Shown: positions 16,822 to 26,256, counted from the stretch's first letter. The stretch: 54,292 nt of DNA from Bacteriovoracaceae bacterium (GCA_003245675.1 QKCN01000095.1:1-54292); one strand, 5' to 3'. The notes: generated from the letters alone by a model not told the origin. A program made the numbers and translations.

Positions 16822-17931
16822 CTAGAGCTTCCTCAACTTAAAAGACCTACGCAGAACATAAATAAGTATAAGAATGCTTGGTCCAAAAATAGCAAGAAAG
16901 GCATTAGCTCGTCCGCTTGTTGCTAACCCCATCATCGAAGAATAGATCAGCCAATAAAAAACAGTAAAAACGATAGTAAATAATATATTCTTCCCCATCC
17001 CTCCTGCTCTTCGATTAGGGTTAAAGAGAACGGAAATGGGAACGAGTGCAAAAATTAAAGTAGTCAGTGCATTATTAATAATTTCAAAAATATGAACTTG
17101 AATAATATCTAAATTGGTTCCCGTCTGACGAGCATATGACCAATAATCATAGAGCTGCAAGGGCCCCATTTGGAAAACCTCACTCTCGCCCCAGTCAAAC
17201 ATATCTATATTAATAGGCTGATCTGATTGAAGTGTTTTGCCTCGCTCTAAAGAAGGCATTGCATTTATATCTAAGCTTTGAATGTGCGCATAGTTATCAA
17301 ATAGCCAAGATTTGGAATCCTCCATGGGAATAAGAGTTTCCCCTTCAATATATTCTCGCAGACGACTATTTGAATCATTGAGATGAAAAATCTGAGCATC
17401 TTTAATTACTCCATTTTTCTTTTCAAATGCTTTATAAGCGATAATGAAATTTTTCCCTTTTAACCAAAAACGCCCATTGTAAAAAACGCTTCCTTTTAAG
17501 CTTTCACTTGTATTGGCCTTTTTAAAGCGCGCACCTGAATTTTGTAACCAATCAATTCTTGCCTTATTGGACCAAGGAGCAATGATCGAATTGTTAACAA
17601 TGAGAAAAGCCCCCAAAATCCCTGACAAAAGCAACACATCATAAAAAATTTGCATGGCAGAATAGCCTGATGCAAAAATCGCCACGAGTTCATTATGTCT
17701 CTTGAGATTTTCTAATCCAAAAAGAGTTCCGCACAAACAGGCAAAAGGAAAAATCTTTTTCAACCAGCTTGGAAGTTCATACATTAGATTAACAAGTGAT
17801 TCATCAACGCTGACCACTTCTCGGATAGAGGCATCAACAAAGCTGGCCAGCACCAAGATGAGAAACAACAAGAAAAAGGCCCCTAAGAAGGCCTTAATCC
17901 AAGATATAAAAACAAGTCTTTTCAAAATCAT
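16822..17931 (-). CDS. LptF/LptG (YjgP/YjgQ) family LPS-export permease
   Basis: 369 residues. Three membrane helices in the first 115 residues, a central soluble beta-rich periplasmic domain (about 130-270) and three C-terminal helices are the layout of LptF/LptG, which with LptB2 extracts lipopolysaccharide from the inner membrane. NxxRRAGG before the fifth helix is family-typical. LptF cannot be told from LptG here, so no symbol is given; a second paralogue is not in the window. No ribosome site precedes the ATG at 17931, and a TTG at 17958 is an alternative start. The gene is divergent from the 18027 lipoprotein; its upstream region overlaps that gene's sigma-28-like promoter. Confidence 0.88.
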   Translation of the reverse strand: MILKRLVFISWIKAFLGAFFLLFLILVLASFVDASIREVVSVDESLVNLMYELPSWLKKIFPFACLCGTLFGLENLKRHNELVAIFASGYSAMQIFYDVLLLSGILGAFLIVNNSIIAPWSNKARIDWLQNSGARFKKANTSESLKGSVFYNGRFWLKGKNFIIAYKAFEKKNGVIKDAQIFHLNDSNSRLREYIEGETLIPMEDSKSWLFDNYAHIQSLDINAMPSLERGKTLQSDQPINIDMFDWGESEVFQMGPLQLYDYWSYARQTGTNLDIIQVHIFEIINNALTTLIFALVPISVLFNPNRRAGGMGKNILFTIVFTVFYWLIYSSMMGLATSGRANAFLAIFGPSILILIYVLRRSFKLRKL

Positions 17932-17963
17932 AGCAACGATTTTGAACGATTTGGTCAAATAAT

Positions 17964-17990
17964 TAAAGGATTTTTTTTAAATTCCGATAA
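17964..17990 (+). promoter_or_regulatory. sigma-28-like promoter of the 18027 lipoprotein operon
   Basis: TAAAGGAT (17964-17971), exactly 11 nt (mostly T), TCCGATAA (17983-17990): 6/8 and 7/8 matches to TAAAGTTT-N11-GCCGATAA. The predicted start near 17997 gives a 30-nt leader with AGGAG at 18015-18019. Confidence 0.7.
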
Positions 17991-18026
17991 AATAATGCAG
18001 TGTGTCGTCTTCTTAGGAGCATTTTT

Positions 18027-18932
18027 ATGAAAACACTTAATTTTTCTTCCTTGCTATGTTTCAGTCTTGTTTTAGGAGCTTGTTCAAGTTACAGGGCCCC
18101 TGAATCGATAGAATCCAAAATGGCACGTTATGAATCTAAAGAAAAATTAGAAAATAATATTCAAATTGAGGCCATACAATATAAGTACCGAGGCAGATCA
18201 ATTGCATCGACACCAGATGATCAAATGAAAGAGCGCTACTACAGCAAACTCTCTCACCGCAGTGTCTATTTTCTAACTCTACATAATCAATATAGAGAAT
18301 TGGCTTCCTTTCTTCCTCAGGAAGTTTCTCAAGTTGAAATTTGTCCTGCGTTTCATACTGCCCTAGTAGATACGCCCCCAACCTCTTTTACGCATAAAAA
18401 TATTAATTACCAAAAGCTGGCCCTTGCTCCTCATGCGCTCGAGAATGCAGCTCTTTATCCTGAACTTTCTCTATCAGTAAACGACGGTGTGCAATTCAAC
18501 AGTCTTCAAAATATTTTGACCCAAGAACCCTATAAAAAATCTCAGTTTGGAGAAATTCTTTTGTCCGCAGTAGAACTTCACTTATCTCAAATCAGACAAG
18601 AGCTTGAGACCCTCTGCCAAAGTGGGCAAAGCGCTAATTACCATATCTATGAAAATCTTCTGACATACTATGGTGAAAAAATTTCAGCACAAAAAGATTC
18701 TGAAACGATGAAAATGCTTTTAAAGACGAATCTTTTCGTTAATACAGCACTCATCAATTCTCTTCAACAATATCAAAAACAAGGTGGACGCTCTATTGCA
18801 TCAGATGAATACTCAATCGAAGACACAGGAGTAGTGCTGCACAAAGAAAGCTTAAGACGCCTAGGCGCAGAATGGACTGAAGATTATTTCAAAACAATCT
18901 ATACAAAGCGTCGTAGTTTGGGAAATAATTAG
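18027..18932 (+). CDS. predicted lipoprotein of unknown function
   Basis: 301 residues. Signal peptide ending in the lipobox VLGAC (C19). The mature protein is mostly helical and Gln/Glu/Tyr-rich, with two further Cys (VEICPAF and ETLCQSG) that could form a disulfide. No family was recognised. The ATG at 18027 has AGGAG 7 nt upstream; an in-frame GTG at 18000 lies only 3 nt after the predicted transcript start and has no ribosome site. A second lipoprotein follows 32 nt downstream, probably in the same transcript. Confidence 0.82.
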   Translation: MKTLNFSSLLCFSLVLGACSSYRAPESIESKMARYESKEKLENNIQIEAIQYKYRGRSIASTPDDQMKERYYSKLSHRSVYFLTLHNQYRELASFLPQEVSQVEICPAFHTALVDTPPTSFTHKNINYQKLALAPHALENAALYPELSLSVNDGVQFNSLQNILTQEPYKKSQFGEILLSAVELHLSQIRQELETLCQSGQSANYHIYENLLTYYGEKISAQKDSETMKMLLKTNLFVNTALINSLQQYQKQGGRSIASDEYSIEDTGVVLHKESLRRLGAEWTEDYFKTIYTKRRSLGNN

Positions 18933-18964
18933 GGAAAGATAAACACACTTCGAGGAATTGTATT

Positions 18965-19696
18965 ATGAAAAGCCTTTTTTCTGTTTTTCTATTATCTTCC
19001 CTACTATTCGCTTGTGGGAAAATCGATCAAGGTGATTCTGCAAGTACAAGTTTCTCTCAGGTTGGTCAGACCGTTAATACCGCATCTATCAAAAGAAAAC
19101 TCACTGCATCTGAGTTAACTCTCGTGCAAAATACCTGCCTTGCGCTACGATCATTGAGAGAAAGCTATACTACAAAATTTGAATCTAGCTCTTCGGCTAA
19201 ACTCTTATACAACATCAAAAAGAGTGAATGTAACTCGCAAGTCAATTCAGGAACGGCCTATAAAAAATTGCAAAAACTTTTTGGCCAAGATGTGAGTTGG
19301 GAGATTGTTAATCCAACAATGAGTTATGATGATATTGCCAAAGTGGAAACAGACACAACAGGAATTCTTTCCAATTTTTGTACTTCAACAGCTTATGGAA
19401 CAGATAGCGATGCTTATAATATAATCTCCAATAGCGAGGGAGGATTCTACATTTTGAAGCAAATCATTCAAGACCCTAATGATGCTTCCTATGTCTATCA
19501 AATTGCCACAACCCTTCCTTATAATAGTCAACAAATCCAGGAGACGGTAGATATTTTTCGAATCTCTTCTTCGGCTTCCCATAAAGGCTTAACCCTTGCA
19601 AAATCCAAAACAAGCTTATGCAATAGCGACCCCTATAACAGTTATCGCTATTACGACGCAGAAGAATTGCAAGAGAATGCCTCTACTTGGCCTTAA
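18965..19696 (+). CDS. predicted lipoprotein of unknown function
   Basis: 243 residues with signal peptide and lipobox LLFAC (C17). The mature part begins with a Ser/Thr-rich stretch, then a helical segment with paired Cys (NTCLALR and KSECNSQ), and a C-terminal region rich in Ser/Tyr (DPYNSYRYYD). No domain was recognised. GAGGAA precedes the ATG. It lies 32 nt after another lipoprotein gene with no terminator between, so the two are likely cotranscribed from the sigma-28-like promoter at 17964. Confidence 0.8.
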   Translation: MKSLFSVFLLSSLLFACGKIDQGDSASTSFSQVGQTVNTASIKRKLTASELTLVQNTCLALRSLRESYTTKFESSSSAKLLYNIKKSECNSQVNSGTAYKKLQKLFGQDVSWEIVNPTMSYDDIAKVETDTTGILSNFCTSTAYGTDSDAYNIISNSEGGFYILKQIIQDPNDASYVYQIATTLPYNSQQIQETVDIFRISSSASHKGLTLAKSKTSLCNSDPYNSYRYYDAEELQENASTWP

Positions 19697-19733
19697 TCTC
19701 TTTTTATAATTAGACTTTTATTCAGGATGTTTT

Positions 19734-20324
19734 ATGCGCTATTTATCTATTGATTTAGAATCGACTGGTTTAGAAGAAAATGCTCATATCATTGAGTTTG
19801 CCGCAGTACCCTTTGATACAGAAACAGGAAAAATTGAAGAGGAGCACACTCTCTGGTGTTATGTACAATGCCCAACTTTTGAAGACCTAAAAGATAAGTT
19901 GAATCCTTGGGTTATTGAACATAATGAGGGCCTGATTAGAAAAGCTTCTGAAGAAGGAAAAAATCGCATTGAATTTCAACAATACATTGAAGAATATCTA
20001 GACTCCTCTTTTGCCAAAAAGTACTTTGGTGATAATCCTATTGTACTCTTTGGAAAAAGCATGAGTGCAATTGATCTTCCATTTCTCAATCGTGATTTGG
20101 GTTGGGAATGGATGAATCAAAAATTTTCTCACAGAACACTCGACCTTACCTGCTTAGTCTATGGCATGATTGATTTAGGAATTTTGCCTGACAAATGCGA
20201 ATCAGGTAGTGAACTGATGAAATATCTTGGAATGGGAGAAGTTGCCCATACGGCCAAAGAAGATGCCATTAACACAGCAAAAATGTACTTGCGCCTCTTG
20301 GAAATGTATAAGCATCAAGCTTAG
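19734..20324 (+). CDS. DEDDh 3'-5' exonuclease (DnaQ/RNase T superfamily)
   Basis: 196 residues. All five catalytic residues are visible: D7 and E9 in SIDLEST, D114 in SAIDLPFLNRD, and H172 with D177 in AHTAKEDA, giving the DEDDh signature. This fold includes the DNA polymerase III epsilon subunit, RNase T, oligoribonuclease and small stand-alone exonucleases. Length and lack of extra domains fit a stand-alone nuclease, but DNA versus RNA substrate cannot be decided. It is 37 nt after the lipoprotein gene. Its stop codon interlocks by 4 nt with that of the convergent M23 peptidase gene. Confidence 0.88.
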   Translation: MRYLSIDLESTGLEENAHIIEFAAVPFDTETGKIEEEHTLWCYVQCPTFEDLKDKLNPWVIEHNEGLIRKASEEGKNRIEFQQYIEEYLDSSFAKKYFGDNPIVLFGKSMSAIDLPFLNRDLGWEWMNQKFSHRTLDLTCLVYGMIDLGILPDKCESGSELMKYLGMGEVAHTAKEDAINTAKMYLRLLEMYKHQA

Positions 20325-20980
20325 CGTTGAGCATAACGAATAGTGCGATCTTTAGGAGGCGGAAGATAGGCGACTGGATTAACCGCTTTGTTATTGAGTC
20401 GCACTTCAAAATGCAAATGAGGCCCCGAGGAACGCCCTGTATTTCCTAAGGTTGCAATAACCTGTCCGCGATACACCTTTTCACCTTTTTTGGCATATAG
20501 ACTTTGATTGTGTGCATAGACAGTGTGGATTCCACTGCTATGTTTGATAATAATCAAATTACCATAACCGCTTAAACCATTTCCTGAATATGTAACCGTC
20601 CCATCAGCAGCGGCAATAATATGAGTCCCTTTTCTTCCGGGAATATCAATGCCGTCATGGCTTTTTCCCCATCTTCGACCAAAACCAGAACTAATTTTTT
20701 TAGTACTAGGCACAGGCCAACTAAACTCTGTTTCCGACAAGATATAAGCTGGATCAAAACCATTGAGAATTCCTGTTGGTAGCGGAACAAATACCCATTC
20801 GCCAGCCTGAAATTCAGTATTGGGATTTGCTTCTCGCAATAGATACTCTTGGATACCATATAAGCGTGCAATTTTCTGAGGCGTTTCTCCAGAGCGAAGC
20901 ATAATATACTGCCCGCTTCTCATCATATGTGAACAAGAAGCAAACACGAAAATGAATAATAGGGGCAATAACTTAAGCAC
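20321..20980 (-). CDS. LysM-M23 peptidoglycan peptidase lipoprotein (NlpD-like)
   Basis: 219 residues. Lipobox FASC (C16), a LysM repeat (about 23-67: YIMLRSGETPQKIARLYG), then an M23/LytM domain with zinc ligands in GKSHDGIDIPG (His and Asp) and GPHLHFEVR (HxH). Unlike E. coli NlpD, which lost them, the metal ligands are intact, so it may cut peptide crosslinks rather than only activate amidases. The GTG at 20980 has AAGGAA just upstream and overlaps the surE stop by 8 nt; a GTG at 21001 is less well supported. Adjacency to surE is conserved in many proteobacteria. Confidence 0.9.
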   Translation of the reverse strand: MLKLLPLLFIFVFASCSHMMRSGQYIMLRSGETPQKIARLYGIQEYLLREANPNTEFQAGEWVFVPLPTGILNGFDPAYILSETEFSWPVPSTKKISSGFGRRWGKSHDGIDIPGRKGTHIIAAADGTVTYSGNGLSGYGNLIIIKHSSGIHTVYAHNQSLYAKKGEKVYRGQVIATLGNTGRSSGPHLHFEVRLNNKAVNPVAYLPPPKDRTIRYAQR

Positions 20981-21761
20981 AAAATTCCTTTTCCAAATCA
21001 CTTATAAAATTATTCAAAGCTTCTTTTTCCTTTTCGGCCGTTTCGTTGAGAGAGATAAGAGAAATGGATATTTTCCGTTCTAAGATGGCCTCAATGTCAC
21101 TTTTTTCCGAGAAAAACTTATGATGACTAGCCACCTTGCCACCCAGCCAAAAATACTCCCGCCCGCGCAGGTCCTCACGTTTTTCAACACTATCCCGGTA
21201 AGTCCGAAGACCTGGTAAGGTTAGCTCTATTCCCTGAATCTCTGCTTGAGAGCAATTAGGAACATTAATATTTAAAAAGGAATGTGCGGGAATATATTTA
21301 GCGAATCCTCTTTTAATCAATAACGCGGCAAAATGAGCGGCTACACTAAAATGCCTCATGGACTTCTTTTCATCGTATTCAGTGACAAGACTTAGGCTAA
21401 TTCCAGGAAGAGACTTAAAGCAAGCTTCTCTCGCTCCTGCAACTGTTCCAGAGTAATAGAGATCCTGCCCTAAATTTCCTCCTGCATTAATGCCTGAAAT
21501 AACGATATCAGGCGAAAACTCGTGAATACCCAAAATAGCACAATCTGCAGGACTTCCTGAGCAAGCAAAGCGAGCTTGACCTGCAACTTCCTTGAGTCGG
21601 ACAATGTCGTTTAAAGAAATAGAATGGCCACAAGAAGATCTTTCTTGGTCAGGAGCAACTGTGACAAGCTTTACATCAACCTTGGCAAAACTTAGCTCGA
21701 GTGCCAGAAGTCCCTCTGCCGAAATCCCATCATCATTGACTAAAAGTATTTTGCTACTCAA
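20973..21761 (-). CDS. surE: 5'/3'-nucleotidase SurE
   Basis: 262 residues. The N-terminal ILLVNDDGISAEGL carries the metal-binding Asp pair. SGSPADCAILG and SGINAGGNLGQDLYYSGTVAGA complete the SurE signature. SurE dephosphorylates nucleoside monophosphates and is linked to stationary-phase survival. The start is TTG at 21761, supported by AGGAG 7 nt upstream, and it overlaps the preceding gene's TGA by 4 nt, so coupled translation is likely. It is part of the folC-lptD-surE-nlpD-like operon. Confidence 0.95.
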   Translation of the reverse strand: MSSKILLVNDDGISAEGLLALELSFAKVDVKLVTVAPDQERSSCGHSISLNDIVRLKEVAGQARFACSGSPADCAILGIHEFSPDIVISGINAGGNLGQDLYYSGTVAGAREACFKSLPGISLSLVTEYDEKKSMRHFSVAAHFAALLIKRGFAKYIPAHSFLNINVPNCSQAEIQGIELTLPGLRTYRDSVEKREDLRGREYFWLGGKVASHHKFFSEKSDIEAILERKISISLISLNETAEKEKEALNNFISDLEKEFCA

Positions 21762-22447
21762 AATATTTCTCCTAACTCTAAACTTTTCCTCTTCCAGTGC
21801 TCTATTTCTTTTTTGATCAGTAAGTGATTGGGAACTCGGTAAGCCTCTTCAACTTCATTATTTACTTCTAGAGACAACAAACGAATAGGCAGCATATCAA
21901 TGGCACTATGAAGTAAAGAACTTCTCCATTCTTGCTTTAAAACGAGTTCTATTTGTGGATTAATTTTTACAATTTCAAAAACTTCTCGCCACAAGTACCC
22001 CAATCTATTTTGAGCACTTGCCTCCTCCAGCTCTTTGCCTGTCAATACGAGATAACGAAAATTCTCAGGGGCCCTACTCACTTCCCTTAGAAGGCCTTCA
22101 CGGAAATAGACTGAAAGTTTTAACGGTAGCTCTTTAAGTAAGTCAAAACGATGCTCAAATTCAAATTCGAAGAAGAACTGCTCGCGAATAATTTCTCCAC
22201 CCAAAGAAGATGAAAGATCATTGACGATTTTCTCAAGAAAAAGGGGATTTTCATGATCAAACTTTAGAAAATAGGAATGCTTCGTACTAAAACGTGTTTC
22301 CATCCATTCCAAAAAACGATACTCTGGCAAAAAATTCATTGAACGAGGTCTAAAATCAAAACCCAAAAAAGTGATTCCGCCTCTTATGACATTGTCCCAA
22401 AGGCCATCATCGTAAATTCCATCTATTTTTAAAGAAACTCCACCCAT
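21758..22447 (-). CDS. TrpF-like (phosphoribosylanthranilate isomerase-like) protein, probably divergent
   Basis: 229 residues, no signal peptide. The N-terminus, LKIDGIYDD...GGITFLGFDFRPRSMNFL, lines up with the TrpF start (KICGxT...GADxxGFxFxxxSxR). The catalytic Cys of KICG is Asp here, and later TrpF motifs are not obvious, so tryptophan synthesis is doubtful. It may be a re-purposed TIM barrel. No tryptophan gene is nearby; it lies between lptD (63-nt gap) and surE (4-nt overlap). There is no ribosome site at the ATG, and TATAAT (minus strand) ends only 6 nt before it. The family call is tentative. Confidence 0.6.
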   Translation of the reverse strand: MGGVSLKIDGIYDDGLWDNVIRGGITFLGFDFRPRSMNFLPEYRFLEWMETRFSTKHSYFLKFDHENPLFLEKIVNDLSSSLGGEIIREQFFFEFEFEHRFDLLKELPLKLSVYFREGLLREVSRAPENFRYLVLTGKELEEASAQNRLGYLWREVFEIVKINPQIELVLKQEWRSSLLHSAIDMLPIRLLSLEVNNEVEEAYRVPNHLLIKKEIEHWKRKSLELGEIF

Positions 22448-22510
22448 TCTTACATTATAAGCAAAGGCTTCAATTTTTAAGAGTCCGGAAAGAAATGCCA
22501 GATAGTAAAA

Positions 22511-24910
22511 TTAGCGACTTACGCCAGTAAAGCGATTGTCAGAGAAATTAACCAGAAACGCAAAAGAAAATTGATTATCCACAAGGTCTTGACGATAGTT
22601 GAGTTCTAACTGCCAGCAGTTATTGGCCGGGGAATAAAGAGCAGAGTAGCGAGCCGCAGTTTGGCGTTTTTCCAAAAGATCATAGTCAAGATTGTAACCA
22701 AAAAGAATACTAGGAAAAACTCGAGTTTCACTTTTCAAAATTAAGTCTTTTTGGTTCGGTGAAACGGAATCATTCCAGCGGTGGGTTAAAGAAAGGTACC
22801 CTAGCTGATGTGTATATCTAAAAACTAAATCCATAATATGGGAGCTTGTTTGATGGAAATAATATTCTCTAAGAAAAATTCCAACGTCCATAATAGAAAA
22901 GCCTGTCTCAACTTTTAAGCGAGTCAAACGATCTTGCCAATCTTCCTCTTGAGAGTCAGAAGAGCGAAGCTCAATCCCCTGAGATAAGTCAAAATGGGCA
23001 ACTTTACTATATATAAAGTTGTCACGCAAAGTGGTATTGTCTGCAAAAGAATTTTGGCCTCTGCTCGTTTTTTTGATAACAGAATTATTCCATTGAAACT
23101 CAAGCGTGTTGAGCACTGGAATATTAGTACTTGAGCTCACATCGCCGGCCAAATGCTCCTTGGTCTTAACCGCGTCTTTATAATCAAACCAGCCCTGAGA
23201 GCTTTCAATTTGCTCTGCAAATTTCTTATTGCCAAATATTTTCTCCACCGTTGTGTAATGATGCAATAGCTTAAGCTCTTGCGCATGCTTATAGCCAAAG
23301 CGCTCCTTAACCACCCCTTCAATCTCTTGGTTTTTTTCAATATCAGCAAGTTTTCCGATAAGATGCTCCTGATATTTCAGCTCTTCCTCACTTTTTAAAG
23401 CTGCCTCTTTGATTTTTTTCTTTTCTTCTTCGGGGATTCTCTCAAACTCAATTTTTTCTCGATAAGAAAGTCCAATCACTTTTTCTAACTCGAGCTTGAG
23501 TTCAGTCGTCAAAGTCGTTCCGTATTTTTCCATTGAATCTTCTTTAGAATCACGAAACCAGTACTTTTGATGCGCAAACTCAGCTTGTGACTGAATATGA
23601 ATGGGTCCCAAATATCCAATATCCCAGTTTAAATACGGAGCAATATGAGTCCGGTGGGCATTGCGCAAATACAGATCCTCTTCCTGATGATTCTGCCTAA
23701 AGGAGCTTCCCTCTAGCTCCATACCAAAACTTAAGCGCTTCATACCAAAACTTTTTGATCGCAGTAGGCTTGTAGGCATTACCGAAAAACTAAATTGAGG
23801 AACAGTTTGTACGTATTTATCGTCAAACGAAAGAGTTTCCTCTTGAAGTGTATTTTTTTGATATGAGGTCCTAAAAGAAAAATCAAAGTTTTCAAATCGT
23901 CGATCCCAAAAAGCAGAGAGCCCAACACTGGCGTTGCGTTGATACTCATCCGTGAAATCAGAAAAATCATTGAGAATATCATTATCTCTCAAATAGCTCA
24001 TCTTCAAATGGTGCTGATTGTTATTGTCTGCTTGCCAATTGTGTTCATAATTAAGATAAGCGCGATAAAAACTATGATCATTAAAGTCGGAATAAGGTGA
24101 ATACTCTTTATCCATTAAAGAAAGAGAATTAAATTCAAACCAAGAGTCGGGAGTAAAAATCTGACGATACTGCAGCTCACTTCCCATCCCTCTCTTGCCA
24201 AAAAATGCAGGTGTCACTGTTGCATCTTTATCATCGGCAATGGCCCAAAACCAAGGCTGTTGATAGCTAACCCCTTCACTAAAAGAAGTTGAAAACTTGG
24301 GAAAAAGCAAGCCGCTCTCTCTTTCTTTTTTAATGGGGAAAATAACGTAAGGTAGATACAATACAACAACGCCGTTAATTTTAACGAGTGCATGTTTTAT
24401 CCGAATGTACTGTTTTGGAGTTAGCTCGACATCTTGCCCAAAAACACTCCATGATTCAGGACAATCCCGGCAAGTAGTATATTCTGCCTCTGTCGCATTA
24501 TAGAGATCTTTTTTTTCTCGTGAAATCAACTTACTCACAACATAATAGCCTGAAGAAATAACGCGAGCATTGTGCACTTTAAGTTTTTTATCTTTGATAT
24601 TATAGAAAATTTTGGAACCATACAGGGTCATATTTTCCGTAATATAACGAACATTCCCCTCAACGAGTAACTCCCCTGTCTCAATATTGAGTGATGCAGA
24701 TTCACCATAAAGAGTATCATTATGATGAGAGATGACCACGTTGCCCACAGCTTCAAAAAGACGACCGGCATCTCGCCGATAGGCTTTGTCAGAGAAGACA
24801 CTAATTTCATCCCCTGCACGAAATTGCAGAGTATTCCCCCAAACACTTTCGCTTAGCAGAATCCCTAAAAAAATAAAAAGAGCTAGAGGAGAACCTCTAT
24901 ATTTTTTCAA
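22511..24910 (-). CDS. lptD: LPS-assembly outer-membrane protein LptD
   Basis: 799 residues. Signal peptide (MKKYRGSPLALFIFLGILLS, cleaved after SVWG), an N-terminal OstA/jellyroll domain (about 26-150) and a large C-terminal barrel. Family-typical segments are TTCRDCPESWSVFG, with a Cys pair as in LptD disulfides, and YLPYVIFPIKKERESGLLFPKF. It inserts lipopolysaccharide into the outer leaflet together with LptE. A charged helical insertion (roughly residues 480-560, Lys/Glu-rich) interrupts the barrel and is unusual. The start is TTG with AAGGAA upstream, overlapping the end of folC by 14 nt. Confidence 0.93.
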   Translation of the reverse strand: MKKYRGSPLALFIFLGILLSESVWGNTLQFRAGDEISVFSDKAYRRDAGRLFEAVGNVVISHHNDTLYGESASLNIETGELLVEGNVRYITENMTLYGSKIFYNIKDKKLKVHNARVISSGYYVVSKLISREKKDLYNATEAEYTTCRDCPESWSVFGQDVELTPKQYIRIKHALVKINGVVVLYLPYVIFPIKKERESGLLFPKFSTSFSEGVSYQQPWFWAIADDKDATVTPAFFGKRGMGSELQYRQIFTPDSWFEFNSLSLMDKEYSPYSDFNDHSFYRAYLNYEHNWQADNNNQHHLKMSYLRDNDILNDFSDFTDEYQRNASVGLSAFWDRRFENFDFSFRTSYQKNTLQEETLSFDDKYVQTVPQFSFSVMPTSLLRSKSFGMKRLSFGMELEGSSFRQNHQEEDLYLRNAHRTHIAPYLNWDIGYLGPIHIQSQAEFAHQKYWFRDSKEDSMEKYGTTLTTELKLELEKVIGLSYREKIEFERIPEEEKKKIKEAALKSEEELKYQEHLIGKLADIEKNQEIEGVVKERFGYKHAQELKLLHHYTTVEKIFGNKKFAEQIESSQGWFDYKDAVKTKEHLAGDVSSSTNIPVLNTLEFQWNNSVIKKTSRGQNSFADNTTLRDNFIYSKVAHFDLSQGIELRSSDSQEEDWQDRLTRLKVETGFSIMDVGIFLREYYFHQTSSHIMDLVFRYTHQLGYLSLTHRWNDSVSPNQKDLILKSETRVFPSILFGYNLDYDLLEKRQTAARYSALYSPANNCWQLELNYRQDLVDNQFSFAFLVNFSDNRFTGVSR

Positions 24911-26117
24911 AACCTTGTTCCTTTAAATAAAGTCGGCAAATCGCAATAAAGTAGTAAGACCCACTAATTAAAAAAAGTCTTTCCTGCTTGCCCACTCTGT
25001 CACTTATCCACTTTTTATGATCTGAAACCCAAGGCCTTGTGTCAATTAAAGAGCGCAATTTATTTGAGTCAAAAGCTTTAGGATGCTCAAATGCGGCAAA
25101 AGAACTCTTGGTATCCAAATATTCATCAATTATTTTTAAAATACAAGTTAGATCCTTCTCATCTCTTTTTGAAAATGACCAAAGAGCCTCCGACACTTGT
25201 TTACAAGGAAAGACTTTGAGCAAAGAACGAACGCCATCGCTATTGTGCGATCCTGACAAAACAATTCGTGTACCATTTTTCTGGAAAAACTCCCTTCGCC
25301 CACGTCCTGTTTTAAAATGGTAATACAAGTCCCAAAACTCTTCTTCAGGTAGCGCCTCACCCGACAAGCAAAAATCATGATAGGCCGCTCTGGCAAGGCA
25401 CAAATTATTAAAACGGTAATCAGCTTGTCGCTCAATCTGTGCTTTATTTTGAGTAAAAACATCCCAATGAGAAGCTCTTTGGGACACGCAAGCTTTTTGG
25501 ACGATTTGGCGGCAAAATCGCAAAGGCAGACAACTAAAAATTTTCTTTTCAAAGTGCAAAACGCCTAATTTGTCCTGCAAAATACTCCGGTAACTGTTTC
25601 CCAAAAACTCTTGGTGATCTCGTGAAATTGAACTCATTAAAATACGTGGAGCCTTGAGGACATTGACGGCATCAAAGCGGCCACCTAAACCCACTTCTAG
25701 CACCATTTGTTTCACCCCTTTTTCAAGAGACCAAATAAGAAAGGCTGCAAACATAAATTCAAAGTAGGTCAAAGGAATTTGACTTTCTTGCATACGTGCA
25801 TAAACTCTTTCAAACAAAGAGAAACACTCCTCTTCTGAAATTTCCTTTCCATTGAGGTTGAAACGCTCTTTCAAACTGTGCACATGAGGCGAGGTAAAAA
25901 GAGAAAAATTCCCCCTTGGATTTCTCCTCAATAGTTCTGCTAAAAAAAAGGCAGTCTCCCCTTTCCCATTTGTGCCGGCAATAGTGAAGACTTCACAACT
26001 TTCTGAAAGTACGATCTCTTTTGCCAAAAATTGCGACAAACGAGTGAGTCCCGGAGAAAAGTGTTCTTTAGGCAAATGAGCAGATGCCCAACAATCAATA
26101 TTTAGTATATTTCCCAT
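24897..26117 (-). CDS. folC: folylpolyglutamate synthase / dihydrofolate synthase family
   Basis: 406 residues. The P-loop is in FTIAGTNGKGETAFFLAELL, followed by FTSPHVHSLKERFNLNG and VLEVGLGGRFDAVNVL, the standard FolC motifs, and then a shortened C-terminal ligase domain with LSGSHNSDGVRSL. It adds glutamate to folates and may also make dihydrofolate from dihydropteroate. No ribosome site is seen at the ATG. It is the first gene of a five-gene minus-strand operon that is otherwise concerned with the envelope and nucleotides. Confidence 0.92.
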   Translation of the reverse strand: MGNILNIDCWASAHLPKEHFSPGLTRLSQFLAKEIVLSESCEVFTIAGTNGKGETAFFLAELLRRNPRGNFSLFTSPHVHSLKERFNLNGKEISEEECFSLFERVYARMQESQIPLTYFEFMFAAFLIWSLEKGVKQMVLEVGLGGRFDAVNVLKAPRILMSSISRDHQEFLGNSYRSILQDKLGVLHFEKKIFSCLPLRFCRQIVQKACVSQRASHWDVFTQNKAQIERQADYRFNNLCLARAAYHDFCLSGEALPEEEFWDLYYHFKTGRGRREFFQKNGTRIVLSGSHNSDGVRSLLKVFPCKQVSEALWSFSKRDEKDLTCILKIIDEYLDTKSSFAAFEHPKAFDSNKLRSLIDTRPWVSDHKKWISDRVGKQERLFLISGSYYFIAICRLYLKEQGFEKI

Positions 26118-26256
26118 AAAATTATTTTACTCGCAAAATGCCAAAAAAAACAGGCTCTACTTTGTGGAAAAACCATGGAAAACCAATGTAATTACAACGC
26201 CTTGAGCCATTTGATCACTTCAATAGTTGCCATTCTCTTATAATGTAAAAAATTAC

